From Haliea sp040222615 (GTDB lineage: Bacteria > Pseudomonadota > Gammaproteobacteria > Pseudomonadales > Halieaceae), in NCBI RefSeq assembly GCF_040222615.1, contig NZ_JAVKCQ010000123.1, positions 1-27,222 on the forward strand: a DNA stretch of 27,222 nucleotides, given 5' to 3'. The position numbers were made by a program, and so were the translations under genes. Shown here piece after piece: positions 7,930 to 16,162 of this stretch (positions are counted from its first letter, which is position 1; the number at the start of each line of letters is the position of its first letter). Under the pieces are notes generated by a model. It was not told the DNA's origin. It saw nothing but the letters and a program-made list of their open reading frames with translations, and made no database searches.

Positions 7930-9642
7930 TCAGCGTTGCAGGCGGCCGAGCACAGCGGCGACGACAGCGTCCGCCGCAATCAGCGTTGCCTCCGCGTCGC
8001 AGCGGCCCTTGTACTCGAGCTTGCCTTCGGCCAGCGTGCGGTCGCCGATCACCAGGCGGTGGGGAATGCCCAGCAGTTCCATGTCGGCGAACTTGACGCC
8101 GGGGCGCTCGTTGCGGTCGTCGAGCAGGACATCGACACCGGCTTCCCGAAACTGCTGGTACAGGGACAGCGCGGCTTCCGCTACCGCCTCCGATTTTTGC
8201 ATGTTCAGTGGAACGATAGCGAGCTGGAATGGCGCCATGGCCTCGGGCCAGATGATGCCGCGTTCGTCGTGGTTCTGCTCGATTGCCGCGGCCACGATCC
8301 TGCTCACACCGATACCGTAGCAGCCCATATTCATGGTGACGGCCTTGCCGTTCTCGTCCAGCACGCTGGCATTCATGGCTTCGCTGTACTTGCGCCCGAG
8401 CTGGAAGATGTGACCAACTTCGATGCCGCGACGGATCAGCAGCGTGCCTTCACCATCGGGGCTCGGATCCCCTTCCTGGACGTCGCGTAAATCCTCCACC
8501 CGGGCCAGGGGGCAGTCCCGCTCCCAGTTCACTCCGGTGAGGTGCATGTCGTCGCGGTTTGCGCCGCAAACGAAATCCGCCAGCAGAGCGGCGCTGCGGT
8601 CGACAATCACTGGCAGCGGCAGGCCGACAGGCCCCAGCGAGCCAAAGCCGGCCCCGCAAGCCGCGCGCACGGCATCCTCGTCGGCCATGGCCAGCGGGCT
8701 GCCGACACCGGCCAGTTTCTCGGCCTTGATACTGTTGAGCTGGTGGTCGCCGCGCAGGACCAGGGCCACCAGGGTCCCGGGCTCGTCACCTTCTACCACC
8801 AGGGTTTTCACCGTGCTGGCGGCGGGCAGTGTGAGCAGTGTCGCCAATTCCCCGATGGTGCGCACGCCGGGCGTCGCCAGTTCCGCCAGCTCGGCGGACG
8901 GCGCCGGGCGCTCCGTTGTGCCCGGCAGGGCTTCGGCCATCTCGACGTTGGCGGCATAGTCGCTGCTGTCGCTGAAGGCAATGGCGTCTTCGCCGGCGTT
9001 CGCCAGCACGTGGAATTCGTGGGAGGCGCTGCCGCCGATGCTGCCGGTGTCGGCAATCACCGGCCGGAATTCGAGGCCGAGACGGCTGAAGATATTGCTG
9101 TAGGTGCGGTGCATCACCTGATAGGTAGCTTCCAGCGAGGCCTGGTCGATGTGGAAGGAGTAGGCGTCCTTCATCAGGAATTCGCGCCCGCGCATGATGC
9201 CGAAGCGCGGCCTGATCTCGTCCCGCACCTTGGTCTGGATCTGGTACAGGTTCAGGGGCAGCTGTTTGTAGCTCTTGATCTCGTTGCGCACCAGGTCGGT
9301 GACTACTTCTTCATGGGTGGGGCCGAGGCAGAAGTCGCGCTGGTGTCGGTCCTGGATTCGCAGCAGCTCCGGACCATACTGCTCCCAGCGACCCGATTCC
9401 TGCCACAGCTCCGCCGGCTGCACCACCGGCATGCTGATTTCTATGGCGCCGCTGGCATCCATTTCCTCGCGCACCACCTGCTCGACCTTGCGCAGCACCC
9501 GCAGGCCCAGGGGCAGCCAGGTGTAGAGACCGGCCGCCAGCTTGCGTATCAGCCCCGCGCGCAGCATCAGCTGGTGGCTGATGACCTCTGCATCCGCCGG
9601 GGTCTCTTTCTGGGTGCTGATCAGGTAGTTGCTGGTGCGCAT
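7930..9642 (-). CDS. proS: Prolyl-tRNA synthetase, bacterial type with editing insert
   Basis: This class II aminoacyl-tRNA synthetase charges tRNA-Pro. At 570 residues it is almost the length of the E. coli enzyme. The start MRTSNYLISTQKETPADAE is typical. The class II core is seen in LAAGLYTWLPLGLRVLRK, PTHEEVVTDLVRNEIKSYKQ and RPRFGIMRGREFLMKDAYSF. The long middle segment (about residues 225-390) is the INS domain, which deacylates mischarged Ala-tRNA-Pro. GCYGIGVSRIVAA is motif 3, and the C-terminal anticodon-binding domain follows (VDVLLDDRNERPGVKFAD). The 313 bases upstream are non-coding and shared with the divergent HU-family gene. Confidence 0.97.
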   Translation of the reverse strand: MRTSNYLISTQKETPADAEVISHQLMLRAGLIRKLAAGLYTWLPLGLRVLRKVEQVVREEMDASGAIEISMPVVQPAELWQESGRWEQYGPELLRIQDRHQRDFCLGPTHEEVVTDLVRNEIKSYKQLPLNLYQIQTKVRDEIRPRFGIMRGREFLMKDAYSFHIDQASLEATYQVMHRTYSNIFSRLGLEFRPVIADTGSIGGSASHEFHVLANAGEDAIAFSDSSDYAANVEMAEALPGTTERPAPSAELAELATPGVRTIGELATLLTLPAASTVKTLVVEGDEPGTLVALVLRGDHQLNSIKAEKLAGVGSPLAMADEDAVRAACGAGFGSLGPVGLPLPVIVDRSAALLADFVCGANRDDMHLTGVNWERDCPLARVEDLRDVQEGDPSPDGEGTLLIRRGIEVGHIFQLGRKYSEAMNASVLDENGKAVTMNMGCYGIGVSRIVAAAIEQNHDERGIIWPEAMAPFQLAIVPLNMQKSEAVAEAALSLYQQFREAGVDVLLDDRNERPGVKFADMELLGIPHRLVIGDRTLAEGKLEYKGRCDAEATLIAADAVVAAVLGRLQR

Positions 9643-9955
9643 GTGCTCGGGTCCGTGGGGGGATTGGGGAAGGCGCCCAGTTTACGTCCGAACACGGCGG
9701 CGGTACAGGGTCGGCCGGACAGCGTCGCCCGGACAGGGTCGCCCGGCGGGGCGGTGGTGGAAGGACGTGTGGGGGGCAGAAACGGGAATATGCAGCAAAA
9801 ACAGGGTTATTTTTGCCCCCGGCAACGAAAAAGCCCTTGTATTACAGCTTTTCATGGTTAATATCAGTGCTTGAGCCTGGTGGCGGCAGTGGTGGTCGCG
9901 GTCAGTCCGGCTTGGATGCGTGTCCCAACTCACTAGAACGAAGGTTGAAAAGACT
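9643..9955. other. Divergent intergenic region between proS and the HU-family gene
   Basis: No supportable gene lies in these 313 bases. The left half is GC-rich. The segment 9791-9870 is clearly richer in A and T and holds the probable HU-gene promoter. On the minus strand TAAACT (complement of 9679-9684) could be a -10 box for proS, but its -35 match is poor. Confidence 0.6.
9837..9864 (+). promoter_or_regulatory. Candidate promoter of the HU-family gene
   Basis: TTGTAT (9837-9842) and TAATAT (9859-9864) are 16 bases apart in the only A/T-rich part of the intergenic region. The leader to the ATG is about 90 bases. GAAGG (about 9940-9944) is the likely ribosome binding site. Confidence 0.4.
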
Positions 9956-10390
9956 ATGGCGACGAAAAAAGCAGCAGCGAAGAAGGCACCTGCCAAGAAA
10001 ACGGCAACGGCAAAAGTAGCGGCCAAGAAGGCAGCTCCCGCCAAGAAGGCAGCACCTGCCAAAAAGGCGGCACCTCTTATCAAGGACAAACTCACCAAGA
10101 CCCAGATCGTGGCATCCATTGCGGAATCCACCAGCCTGAGCAAGAAGCAGGTCGGCGATGTGATGGGCGAGCTGGAGTCGCTGATTGAGCGGAGCCTCAA
10201 GAAGCGTGCGGTAGGCGAGTTCACCCTGCCGGGCCTGATGAAAATCACCACCGTGAAGAAGCCCGCCAAGAAGGCGCGCAAGGGCATCAACCCCTTCACC
10301 GGCCAGGAGACCACCTTCAAGCCGAAGCCGGCCAGCGTTGCTGTGAAAGTGCGCCCGCTGAAGAAAATGAAGGATTTCGCCGCCGACTGA
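9956..10390 (+). CDS. HU/IHF-family DNA-binding protein with Lys/Ala/Pro-rich N-terminal tail
   Basis: A 144-residue nucleoid-associated protein. Residues 1-42 are a tail of KKAP/KKAA repeats (PAKKAAPAKKAAP) like that of histone H1 or AlgP. Residues 43-144 are an HU/IHF-like domain: KTQIVASIAESTSLSKKQV is the first helical part, GEFTLPGLMKI the beta start, and KGINPFTGQETTFKPKPAS the DNA-binding arm with the Pro-containing tip. The start is the ATG at 9956. An in-frame GTG 36 bases upstream would add a segment with no resemblance to the family. The tail should be disordered and add non-specific DNA or RNA affinity. The gene stands alone, with its own promoter and a downstream GC hairpin. Confidence 0.92.
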   Translation: MATKKAAAKKAPAKKTATAKVAAKKAAPAKKAAPAKKAAPLIKDKLTKTQIVASIAESTSLSKKQVGDVMGELESLIERSLKKRAVGEFTLPGLMKITTVKKPAKKARKGINPFTGQETTFKPKPASVAVKVRPLKKMKDFAAD

Positions 10391-10404
10391 GTCACGGCAG
10401 CAGG

Positions 10405-10428
10405 CCCTGCCCGCGGCCGCGGGCGGGG
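10405..10428 (+). terminator. GC-rich hairpin downstream of the HU-family gene
   Basis: Twelve-base arms meet without a spacer (centre GCGGCCGC) and pair throughout except for one T-G wobble, 15 bases after the stop codon. The stem is very stable, but the following bases TTCAGGTTGTTCC are not a continuous T-run, so it may work as a 3'-end stabiliser as much as a terminator. Confidence 0.4.
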
Positions 10429-10504
10429 TTCAGGTTGTTCCACGCCTCGGCACGGTCTGGTGCAGGGGCACGCTTCCCTCCCCAAGTTCCCCATTGCACC
10501 TGTA

Positions 10505-10533
10505 TTGGCCTGCGCCCCGGCATGGGGTAAAAT
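10505..10533 (+). promoter_or_regulatory. Candidate promoter of the FmdB-aspS unit
   Basis: TTGGCC (10505-10510) and TAAAAT (10528-10533) have the ideal 17-base spacing, 47 bases before the FmdB ATG. No other promoter-like sequence was seen before aspS, so this one probably serves both genes. Confidence 0.5.
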
Positions 10534-10579
10534 CCGCGCCTCGATTTTTTCTGCCCCATTAATTTGGCGAGTACACTCC

Positions 10580-10882
10580 ATGCCGATATACGAGTACCAG
10601 TGTCAGTCCTGTGGCCACCTGCATGAAGCCCTGCAGAAGATCAGCGATGCCCCGCTGGTGGATTGTCCCGCCTGCGGTGCTCCCGAGCTGCGCAAGAAGG
10701 TTTCAGCGGCCGGTTTCCGTCTCAAGGGCGGCGGCTGGTACGAGACTGATTTCAAGACCGGTGGCAAGAAGAACCTGGTCGCCAGCGGCGACGACAAGGG
10801 CTCCGCACCTGCGGCAGCCCCGGCGGCGACCGCTGACAGCGCCGGCGCCTCCAAGGGCGGCGAGGCGACGGCCGCCAGCTAG
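10580..10882 (+). CDS. FmdB-family zinc ribbon protein
   Basis: A 100-residue putative regulatory zinc ribbon. MPIYEYQCQSCGH is the family's hallmark start, and the Cys pairs Cys8/Cys11 and Cys29/Cys32 (CPACG) make the metal site. A conserved GGGWYETDFK segment follows, then a low-complexity Ala/Gly/Ser tail from about residue 76. The frame is open upstream, but the ATG at 10580 gives the family's invariant N-terminus. It lies 45 bases before aspS; FmdB-aspS adjacency is common in gammaproteobacteria. The biochemical role of this family is not established. Confidence 0.92.
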   Translation: MPIYEYQCQSCGHLHEALQKISDAPLVDCPACGAPELRKKVSAAGFRLKGGGWYETDFKTGGKKNLVASGDDKGSAPAAAPAATADSAGASKGGEATAAS

Positions 10883-10927
10883 ACCCTGCCCCCCGGGGCC
10901 AACCTGACAATTGACGGATACGGAATT

Positions 10928-12721
10928 ATGCGCAGTCATTTTTGTGGCGCCCTCGGCACGGCCAATATCGACGAAACGGTGACCCTGTGTGGCTGGGTGG
11001 ATCGTCGTCGGGACCACGGGGGTGTCATCTTCCTCGACCTGCGTGACCGGGCCGGCGTGGTTCAGGTGGTATTCGATCCCGATACCGAGGAGCATTTCCA
11101 GCGCGCCGACCGGGTGCGCAGCGAATTCGTCCTGAAGATCACCGGCAGGGTGCGCGCCCGTACCGAGGGCACGGTGAATCCGGCCATGGCCACTGGCCAG
11201 ATCGAGGTGCTGGGCAAGGAGCTGGAGATTCTCAACAGCGCGGTCACGCCGCCCTTCCAGCTCGATGAGCACACCAACGTCGGCGAGGATGTCAGGCTGC
11301 AGTATCGCTATATGGACCTGCGCCGTCCGGAGATGCAGAACCGCCTGATCCTGCGCGCGAAAATCACTACTGCAGTGCGCAATTTCCTCGATGCCGAGGG
11401 GTTCCTCGACATCGAGACGCCGATCCTGACTCGCGCAACCCCGGAAGGGGCTCGCGACTACCTGGTTCCCAGCCGCACCCACCCCGGCCACTTCTTCGCC
11501 CTGCCGCAGTCCCCCCAGCTGTTCAAGCAGCTGTTGATGGTGTCCGGCTTCGACCGCTATTACCAGATCGCCAAGTGTTTCCGGGATGAGGACCTGCGGG
11601 CCGACCGCCAGCCCGAATTCACCCAGATCGACATCGAGACCTCCTTCCTTGATGAGGAGGAGATCATGGGGATCACCGAGCGCATGATTCGCCAGCTGTT
11701 TGCCACGGTGCTGGACGTGGATCTGGGCGACTTCCCGCGCATGCCCTGGTCCGAGGCCATGGAGCGCTATGGTTCCGACAAGCCGGACCTGCGTATCGAC
11801 CTCGAGCTGGTCAGCGTCGACGACCTGATGCGGCAGGTGGAGTTCAAGGTGTTCCGGGGCCCGGCCGACGATCCCGGCGGTCGCGTGGCGGCGCTGAAGG
11901 TACCCGGCGGCGCCGGCATCAGCCGCAAGGAAATCGACGACTACACCCGCTTCGTCAGCATCTACGGTGCACGCGGGCTGGCCTGGATCAAGGTCAACGA
12001 CCTGGCGGCCGGCGTCGAAGGGCTGCAGTCGCCCATCCTCAAGTTCATGCCCGAAGACGTGGTGGCCGCAATGATGCAGCGCCTCGGTGCGCAGAACGGC
12101 GACATCGTCTTCTTCGGCGCCGACCGCAGCTCGGTGGTGAACGAATCCCTCGGCGCCCTGCGCCTCAAGGTGGCCCACGACCAGGGGCTGGTGCGCACAG
12201 GTTGGGCGCCTCTCTGGGTGGTGGATTTCCCCATGTTCGAGGACAACGGCAACGGTGGCCTGACCCCCTTGCACCATCCCTTCACCGCGCCGTCCTGTTC
12301 CCCGGAGGCCCTGGTGGCGGATCCTGCGACAGCCCTGTCCCGGGCCTACGACATGGTGTTGAACGGTACCGAGCTCGGCGGTGGCAGTATCCGTATTCAC
12401 CAGCGCGACATGCAGCAGGCGGTTTTTCGTATCCTCGGTATCAGTGACGAGGAAGCGGAGGAGAAATTCGGTTTCCTGCTGCAGGCCCTGCAGTATGGCG
12501 CTCCGCCCCACGGTGGCCTCGCTTTCGGCCTCGACCGCCTGGTGATGCTGATGACGGGGGCGCAGTCGATTCGCGATGTCATCGCTTTCCCGAAAACACA
12601 GACAGCGCACTGCGTGCTCACCGATGCCCCGGGAGAGGTGAACGAAGCCCAGCTGAAAGAACTCAATATCCGCCTGCGCCAGGCCAGGGAACACGCGCCG
12701 GCCGCTCCTGCCGGGGAATAG
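10928..12721 (+). CDS. aspS: Aspartyl-tRNA synthetase, probably non-discriminating (Asp/Asn)
   Basis: A 597-residue bacterial-type class II synthetase. It has an N-terminal OB-fold anticodon-binding domain (1-110), motif 1 around 150-170 (FLDIETPILT), motif 2 FRDEDLRADRQPEFTQID near 217, a GAD insert (about 300-420) and motif 3 GLAFGLDRLVML near 530. In the anticodon-binding domain it has His30 (RRRDHGGVIF) and Gly80 (RTEGTVNP). E. coli AspRS has Leu and Lys at the matching places. The Pseudomonas aeruginosa enzyme, which also charges tRNA-Asn, has His and Gly there. That suggests dependence on the GatCAB amidotransferase to make Asn-tRNA-Asn. This last step is inference from recalled residues. 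It is followed by an SOS-type site and ruvC; yebC, often found between them, is absent. Confidence 0.96.
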   Translation: MRSHFCGALGTANIDETVTLCGWVDRRRDHGGVIFLDLRDRAGVVQVVFDPDTEEHFQRADRVRSEFVLKITGRVRARTEGTVNPAMATGQIEVLGKELEILNSAVTPPFQLDEHTNVGEDVRLQYRYMDLRRPEMQNRLILRAKITTAVRNFLDAEGFLDIETPILTRATPEGARDYLVPSRTHPGHFFALPQSPQLFKQLLMVSGFDRYYQIAKCFRDEDLRADRQPEFTQIDIETSFLDEEEIMGITERMIRQLFATVLDVDLGDFPRMPWSEAMERYGSDKPDLRIDLELVSVDDLMRQVEFKVFRGPADDPGGRVAALKVPGGAGISRKEIDDYTRFVSIYGARGLAWIKVNDLAAGVEGLQSPILKFMPEDVVAAMMQRLGAQNGDIVFFGADRSSVVNESLGALRLKVAHDQGLVRTGWAPLWVVDFPMFEDNGNGGLTPLHHPFTAPSCSPEALVADPATALSRAYDMVLNGTELGGGSIRIHQRDMQQAVFRILGISDEEAEEKFGFLLQALQYGAPPHGGLAFGLDRLVMLMTGAQSIRDVIAFPKTQTAHCVLTDAPGEVNEAQLKELNIRLRQAREHAPAAPAGE

Positions 12722-12764
12722 CTCCGGCGGGTGCCGGATACGGGAGTTGGACCCGTCGGCATAA

Positions 12765-12784
12765 TACTGTAGATTTATACAGAT
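12765..12784 (+). promoter_or_regulatory. LexA (SOS) box upstream of ruvCAB
   Basis: CTGT (12767-12770), eight A/T-rich bases, then ACAG (12779-12782): an exact match to the gammaproteobacterial LexA core CTGT-N8-ACAG, with TA before it as in the full consensus. TTGGAC (12747-12752) and TAGATT (12770-12775), 17 bases apart, could be a promoter whose -10 lies inside the box, so bound LexA would block it. The site is 31 bases before the ruvC ATG, and ruvA/ruvB are known SOS genes in E. coli. Confidence 0.75.
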
Positions 12785-12815
12785 CAGGGATTCCAGGCAG
12801 GGCTCGGAGCACACT

Positions 12816-13334
12816 ATGGCGGTCATCCTCGGGATCGACCCCGGTTCCCGCAAAACGGGTTTTGGCATCATCAACTACGTATCCGGTCGCAGTGAATACC
12901 TGACCAGCGGCGTAATCCGCCTGCCCGGCGGGAATCTGCCCGAGCGGCTGCGAGTGATCTACGAGAGCGTGACCGAGCTGGTTCTGCTGCACTGCCCGGA
13001 CCAGCTCGCGGTCGAGCAGGTATTCATGGCCAAGAGCGCCGGTTCCGCCCTGAAACTGGGGCAGGCACGGGGCGCGGCCATCGTGGCCTGCGTGGCGCAG
13101 AACATGGCGGTCGCCGAGTACTCCGCGCGGCAGATCAAGCAGGCGGTGGTGGGTACGGGCGCCGCCGACAAGAGCCAGGTCCAGCACATGGTCAAGATGT
13201 TGCTGAAGCTGCCTGCCGAGCCGCAGGAAGACGCCGCGGACGCCCTGGCTGCCGCCCTGTGTCATGCCCATACCCAACACAGTATGATAAACATTGCCGG
13301 CGCGACCTCCGTGCGCCGGCGCCGGATGCGTTAG
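12816..13334 (+). CDS. ruvC: Holliday junction resolvase RuvC
   Basis: RuvC is a homodimeric endonuclease that cuts Holliday junctions held by RuvAB. The 172 residues match the family. The start MAVILGIDPGSRKTGFGI carries the first catalytic Asp (residue 8). LAVEQVFMAKSAGSALKLGQ carries the catalytic Glu and the Mg-site region, and the C-terminal EDAADALAAALCHAH supplies the last acidic pair. It is the first gene of a ruvC-ruvA-ruvB run preceded by the LexA box, and ruvA starts 18 bases after its stop. In enterobacteria ruvC is outside LexA control; here the box precedes all three genes. Confidence 0.97.
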   Translation: MAVILGIDPGSRKTGFGIINYVSGRSEYLTSGVIRLPGGNLPERLRVIYESVTELVLLHCPDQLAVEQVFMAKSAGSALKLGQARGAAIVACVAQNMAVAEYSARQIKQAVVGTGAADKSQVQHMVKMLLKLPAEPQEDAADALAAALCHAHTQHSMINIAGATSVRRRRMR

Positions 13335-13352
13335 CGGAGCGGTGGCAGGACA

Positions 13353-13970
13353 ATGATAGGCAGGATACGCGGCACTCTGGTGTACAAGCAGCCTCCGGAC
13401 ATTCTCGTGGATGTGGCCGGGGTTGGCTACGATATCCAGGTCCCCATGAGCACCCTGTTCCAGCTGCCCGAGCTCGGCGCGGACGTCACCCTGCTGACCC
13501 ACTTTGTGGTCCGCGAAGACGCGCAGCTGTTGTACGGTTTCGTTGATGAGCGGGATCGCGCGCTGTTCCGCCAGCTAGTGAAGGTAAGTGGAGTCGGACC
13601 CAAGCTGGCGCTGACCATCCTTTCCGGCATGGACGCCACCGAATTCGCCCGCTGTGTGCAGCGGGATGATCTCTCCGCGCTGGTGGCCTTGCCCGGGGTC
13701 GGCAAGAAAACGGCCGAGCGCCTGCTGGTGGAGATGCGCGACAAACTGAAGCACTGGCTGGGACAGTGGGCCGAGGGCGATACCTCGGCTCCGGCCTCGG
13801 TCTACACCCCGGCCAGCGACCGGGTGGCGGATGCCGAGGGGGCGCTGGTTGCCCTGGGCTACAAGCCGGCCGAGGCTGCGCGCATGATAGCGGCGGTCAA
13901 CGATGACAGCGCGGCGGGCAGTGAGGACCTCATCCGCCGCGCCCTGAAAGCCGTGGTGAGCCGAAAATGA
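13353..13970 (+). CDS. ruvA: Holliday junction branch-migration protein RuvA
   Basis: RuvA is the tetrameric subunit that binds the four-way junction and recruits RuvB. The 205-residue protein starts MIGRIRGTLVYKQPPDILVD (OB-fold domain I). The two helix-hairpin-helix motifs follow in domain II, VSGVGPKLALTILSGM and LPGVGKKTAERLLVEM. An acidic/Pro-rich linker leads to the C-terminal RuvB-binding domain (DAEGALVALGYKPAEAARMI). The stop overlaps the ruvB start in ATGA, showing translational coupling. Confidence 0.97.
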   Translation: MIGRIRGTLVYKQPPDILVDVAGVGYDIQVPMSTLFQLPELGADVTLLTHFVVREDAQLLYGFVDERDRALFRQLVKVSGVGPKLALTILSGMDATEFARCVQRDDLSALVALPGVGKKTAERLLVEMRDKLKHWLGQWAEGDTSAPASVYTPASDRVADAEGALVALGYKPAEAARMIAAVNDDSAAGSEDLIRRALKAVVSRK

Positions 13971-15025
13971 TTGAGACCGACCGCCTGATCGCGCCCCAGG
14001 CCAGGGGCGATCGCGAGGAACTGCTGGATCGCGCTATCCGCCCGAAGACCCTGGACGAGTATATCGGCCAGCCAGTGGTGCGCGACCAGATGACCATTTT
14101 CCTGCAGGCCGCACGCGGCCGCCGCGAGCCCCTGGACCACACCCTGATCTTCGGCCCCCCCGGCCTCGGGAAGACCACCCTCGCCAGCATCATCGCCAAC
14201 GAAATGGGCGTTTCCCTGAAGACCACCTCCGGCCCGGTACTGGAAAAGGCCGGGGATATCGCCGCCCTGATGACCAACCTGGAGCCAGGTGATGTTCTCT
14301 TTATAGACGAGATCCACCGCCTCAGTCCCGTTGTCGAGGAGATCCTCTATCCGGCGATGGAGGATTACCAGCTCGACATCATGATCGGCGAGGGGCCGGC
14401 GGCCCGCTCCATCAAGCTGGACCTGCCACCCTTTACCCTGGTCGGTGCCACCACCCGCGCCGGCTTGTTGACCTCGCCCCTGCGCGACCGCTTCGGTATC
14501 GTGCAGCGGCTGGAGTTCTACCAGGTCGCGGACCTGGCCACCATCGTCGCCCGCTCTGCGGCTATCCTCGGGATCGGCATCGATGCCCATGGCGCGGCGG
14601 AAATTGCCCGCCGCGCCCGCGGCACGCCGCGCATTGCCAACCGCCTGCTGCGGCGGGTGCGCGACTACGCCGAGGTCAAGGCCGACGGTCACATCACTGC
14701 CGAAGTGGCGGACCGTGCGCTCGACATGCTGAGCGTGGACCACCACGGCTTCGATCACCAGGACCGGCGCCTGCTGCTGACCATGATCGAGAAGTTCGAC
14801 GGCGGCCCGGTGGGTGTCGACAGCCTCGCCGCCGCCATTTCCGAGGAGCGCGGCACCATAGAGGATGTACTGGAACCCTACCTGATCCAGCAGGGCTATA
14901 TCGTGCGCACCCCGCGGGGGCGCATGGTGACGCGCAATGCCTACCTGCACTTCGGCCTGCCCGCCGGGCGCACACCGGAAACGGCACAATTACCACTGGA
15001 GCCGGATCGGGACGAGAACGCGTGA
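13967..15025 (+). CDS. ruvB: Holliday junction branch-migration ATPase RuvB
   Basis: RuvB is the hexameric AAA+ motor of branch migration. At 352 residues it has the normal family length. Walker A is GPPGLGKTT (63-71), Walker B LFIDEIHR (about 110-117), sensor 1 is in LVGATTRAG, and an arginine-finger region is in LLTSPLRDRFG. The C-terminal winged helix (EERGTIEDVLEPYLIQQGYI) binds DNA. The gene overlaps ruvA by 4 bases, and its TGA overlaps the GTG start of ybgC, so the SOS-linked ruv genes read directly into the Tol-Pal genes. Confidence 0.98.
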   Translation: MIETDRLIAPQARGDREELLDRAIRPKTLDEYIGQPVVRDQMTIFLQAARGRREPLDHTLIFGPPGLGKTTLASIIANEMGVSLKTTSGPVLEKAGDIAALMTNLEPGDVLFIDEIHRLSPVVEEILYPAMEDYQLDIMIGEGPAARSIKLDLPPFTLVGATTRAGLLTSPLRDRFGIVQRLEFYQVADLATIVARSAAILGIGIDAHGAAEIARRARGTPRIANRLLRRVRDYAEVKADGHITAEVADRALDMLSVDHHGFDHQDRRLLLTMIEKFDGGPVGVDSLAAAISEERGTIEDVLEPYLIQQGYIVRTPRGRMVTRNAYLHFGLPAGRTPETAQLPLEPDRDENA

Positions 15026-15435
15026 GTGCGGCGGAATTTTCAATTAAGCTGCGAGTCTACATCGAGGACACCGATGCCGGTGGCATTGTCTACTACGTCA
15101 ACTACCTGAAGTTCATGGAACGCGCCCGCACCGAATTCATGCGCAGCCTGGGTTATGGCAAGGATTACATCTTCAATCACGACCTGATGTTCGTGGTGCG
15201 TGACGTGGCCATACACTATCGGGCGCCGGCATCTCTGGACGATCAGCTGGAGGTGGGTGTGACGCTGGCGGCTGTGCGCGGCGCCTCCCTGGCAATGCGT
15301 CAGGTGGTCTGTCGTGGCGGTGAGCAGCTGGCATCTGCGGAGATCACCATTGCCTGCGTGGATCGCGCGGGGGTGCGCCCGCGGCGGTTGCCAAAGGATA
15401 TGCTGGACAGCCTGCGCGCCGCGCAGGTTCATTGA
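15022..15435 (+). CDS. ybgC: Acyl-CoA thioesterase YbgC (Tol-Pal associated)
   Basis: A 137-residue hot-dog-fold thioesterase, first gene of the Tol-Pal cluster. The family motif YIEDTDAGGIVYYVNYLKF includes catalytic Asp18, and FMERARTEFMRSLG follows as in other YbgC proteins. The start is GTG at 15022, overlapping the ruvB stop as GTGA. It probably acts at the inner face of the membrane on short acyl-CoA or acyl-ACP. Its mechanistic tie to the Tol proteins is not settled in the literature. TolQ begins 16 bases after its stop. Confidence 0.95.
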   Translation: MSAAEFSIKLRVYIEDTDAGGIVYYVNYLKFMERARTEFMRSLGYGKDYIFNHDLMFVVRDVAIHYRAPASLDDQLEVGVTLAAVRGASLAMRQVVCRGGEQLASAEITIACVDRAGVRPRRLPKDMLDSLRAAQVH

Positions 15436-15451
15436 GGGGGGAGCCCGACAC

Positions 15452-16162
15452 TTGGAAGCGCAACTGAGTATTATCGACCTGATTTTCGAGGCTGGATTCA
15501 CTGTGCAGCTGGTCATGCTGACCCTGCTGATGGCTTCCATGGCCTCCTGGTACATGATCGTCCAGCGGTTCATCTATTTCCGCAACGGCCGCGAGGAGAT
15601 GTTCGAGTTCGAGGAGCGGTTCTGGTCCGGTATCGACCTGTCGCAGCTGTATCGCGAGGGCAACGAACGCGCCGCCGATGGCAGGATCATCGTCGGTATG
15701 GAAAGCATCTTCCGCGCCGGGTTCAAGGAGTTCTCGCGGCTGGCTAAGCAGTCGGAGATGGATTCCGAGGCCGTGATCGAGGGTTCCCGCCGGGCCATGC
15801 GGGTCGCGATGCTGCGGGAAGAGGAACGCCTGGAGAAACACCTCTCCTTCCTGGCGTCGGTGGGTTCGACCAGCCCCTATATCGGCCTGTTTGGCACAGT
15901 GTGGGGGATCATGAACTCCTTCCGCGGTCTCGCCAATGCCACCCAGGCGACCCTGGCCACGGTCGCCCCCGGTATCTCCGAAGCCCTGGTCGCGACCGCC
16001 ATGGGTCTGTTTGCCGCGATTCCCGCGGTACTTGCCTATAACCGTTTCGCCAGTCGCATGGATATGTTCCTGAACCGCTACGACACCTTTGTCGACGAGT
16101 TCTCCAGCATTCTCTACCGCCAGGCTTACGCGCTACGCGCGCGCGACAGGAAAGCGGGATGA
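15452..16162 (+). CDS. tolQ: TolQ, inner-membrane proton-channel subunit of Tol-Pal
   Basis: TolQ is homologous to ExbB and MotA and, with TolR, uses the proton motive force to drive TolA. The 236-residue protein has a first membrane span at about 14-38 (VQLVMLTLLMASMASWYMIV). A cytoplasmic loop follows, then two more spans around LASVGSTSPYIGLFGTVWGI and ALVATAMGLFAAIPAVLAY, including the conserved Thr/Gly-rich faces. The start is TTG at 15452. A GGGGAG ribosome binding site lies 8 bases before it, no in-frame ATG precedes the first span, and LEAQLSIIDLI then aligns with family N-termini. Its ATGA overlap with tolR indicates coupling. Confidence 0.94.
   Translation: MEAQLSIIDLIFEAGFTVQLVMLTLLMASMASWYMIVQRFIYFRNGREEMFEFEERFWSGIDLSQLYREGNERAADGRIIVGMESIFRAGFKEFSRLAKQSEMDSEAVIEGSRRAMRVAMLREEERLEKHLSFLASVGSTSPYIGLFGTVWGIMNSFRGLANATQATLATVAPGISEALVATAMGLFAAIPAVLAYNRFASRMDMFLNRYDTFVDEFSSILYRQAYALRARDRKAG

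Noticed and set aside
10703..12874. A 723-codon open frame on the minus strand opposite aspS
   Set aside because: It is entirely antisense to the well-identified FmdB and aspS genes and reads as a low-complexity His/Gln/Leu-rich string, a codon-bias shadow of GC-rich DNA.
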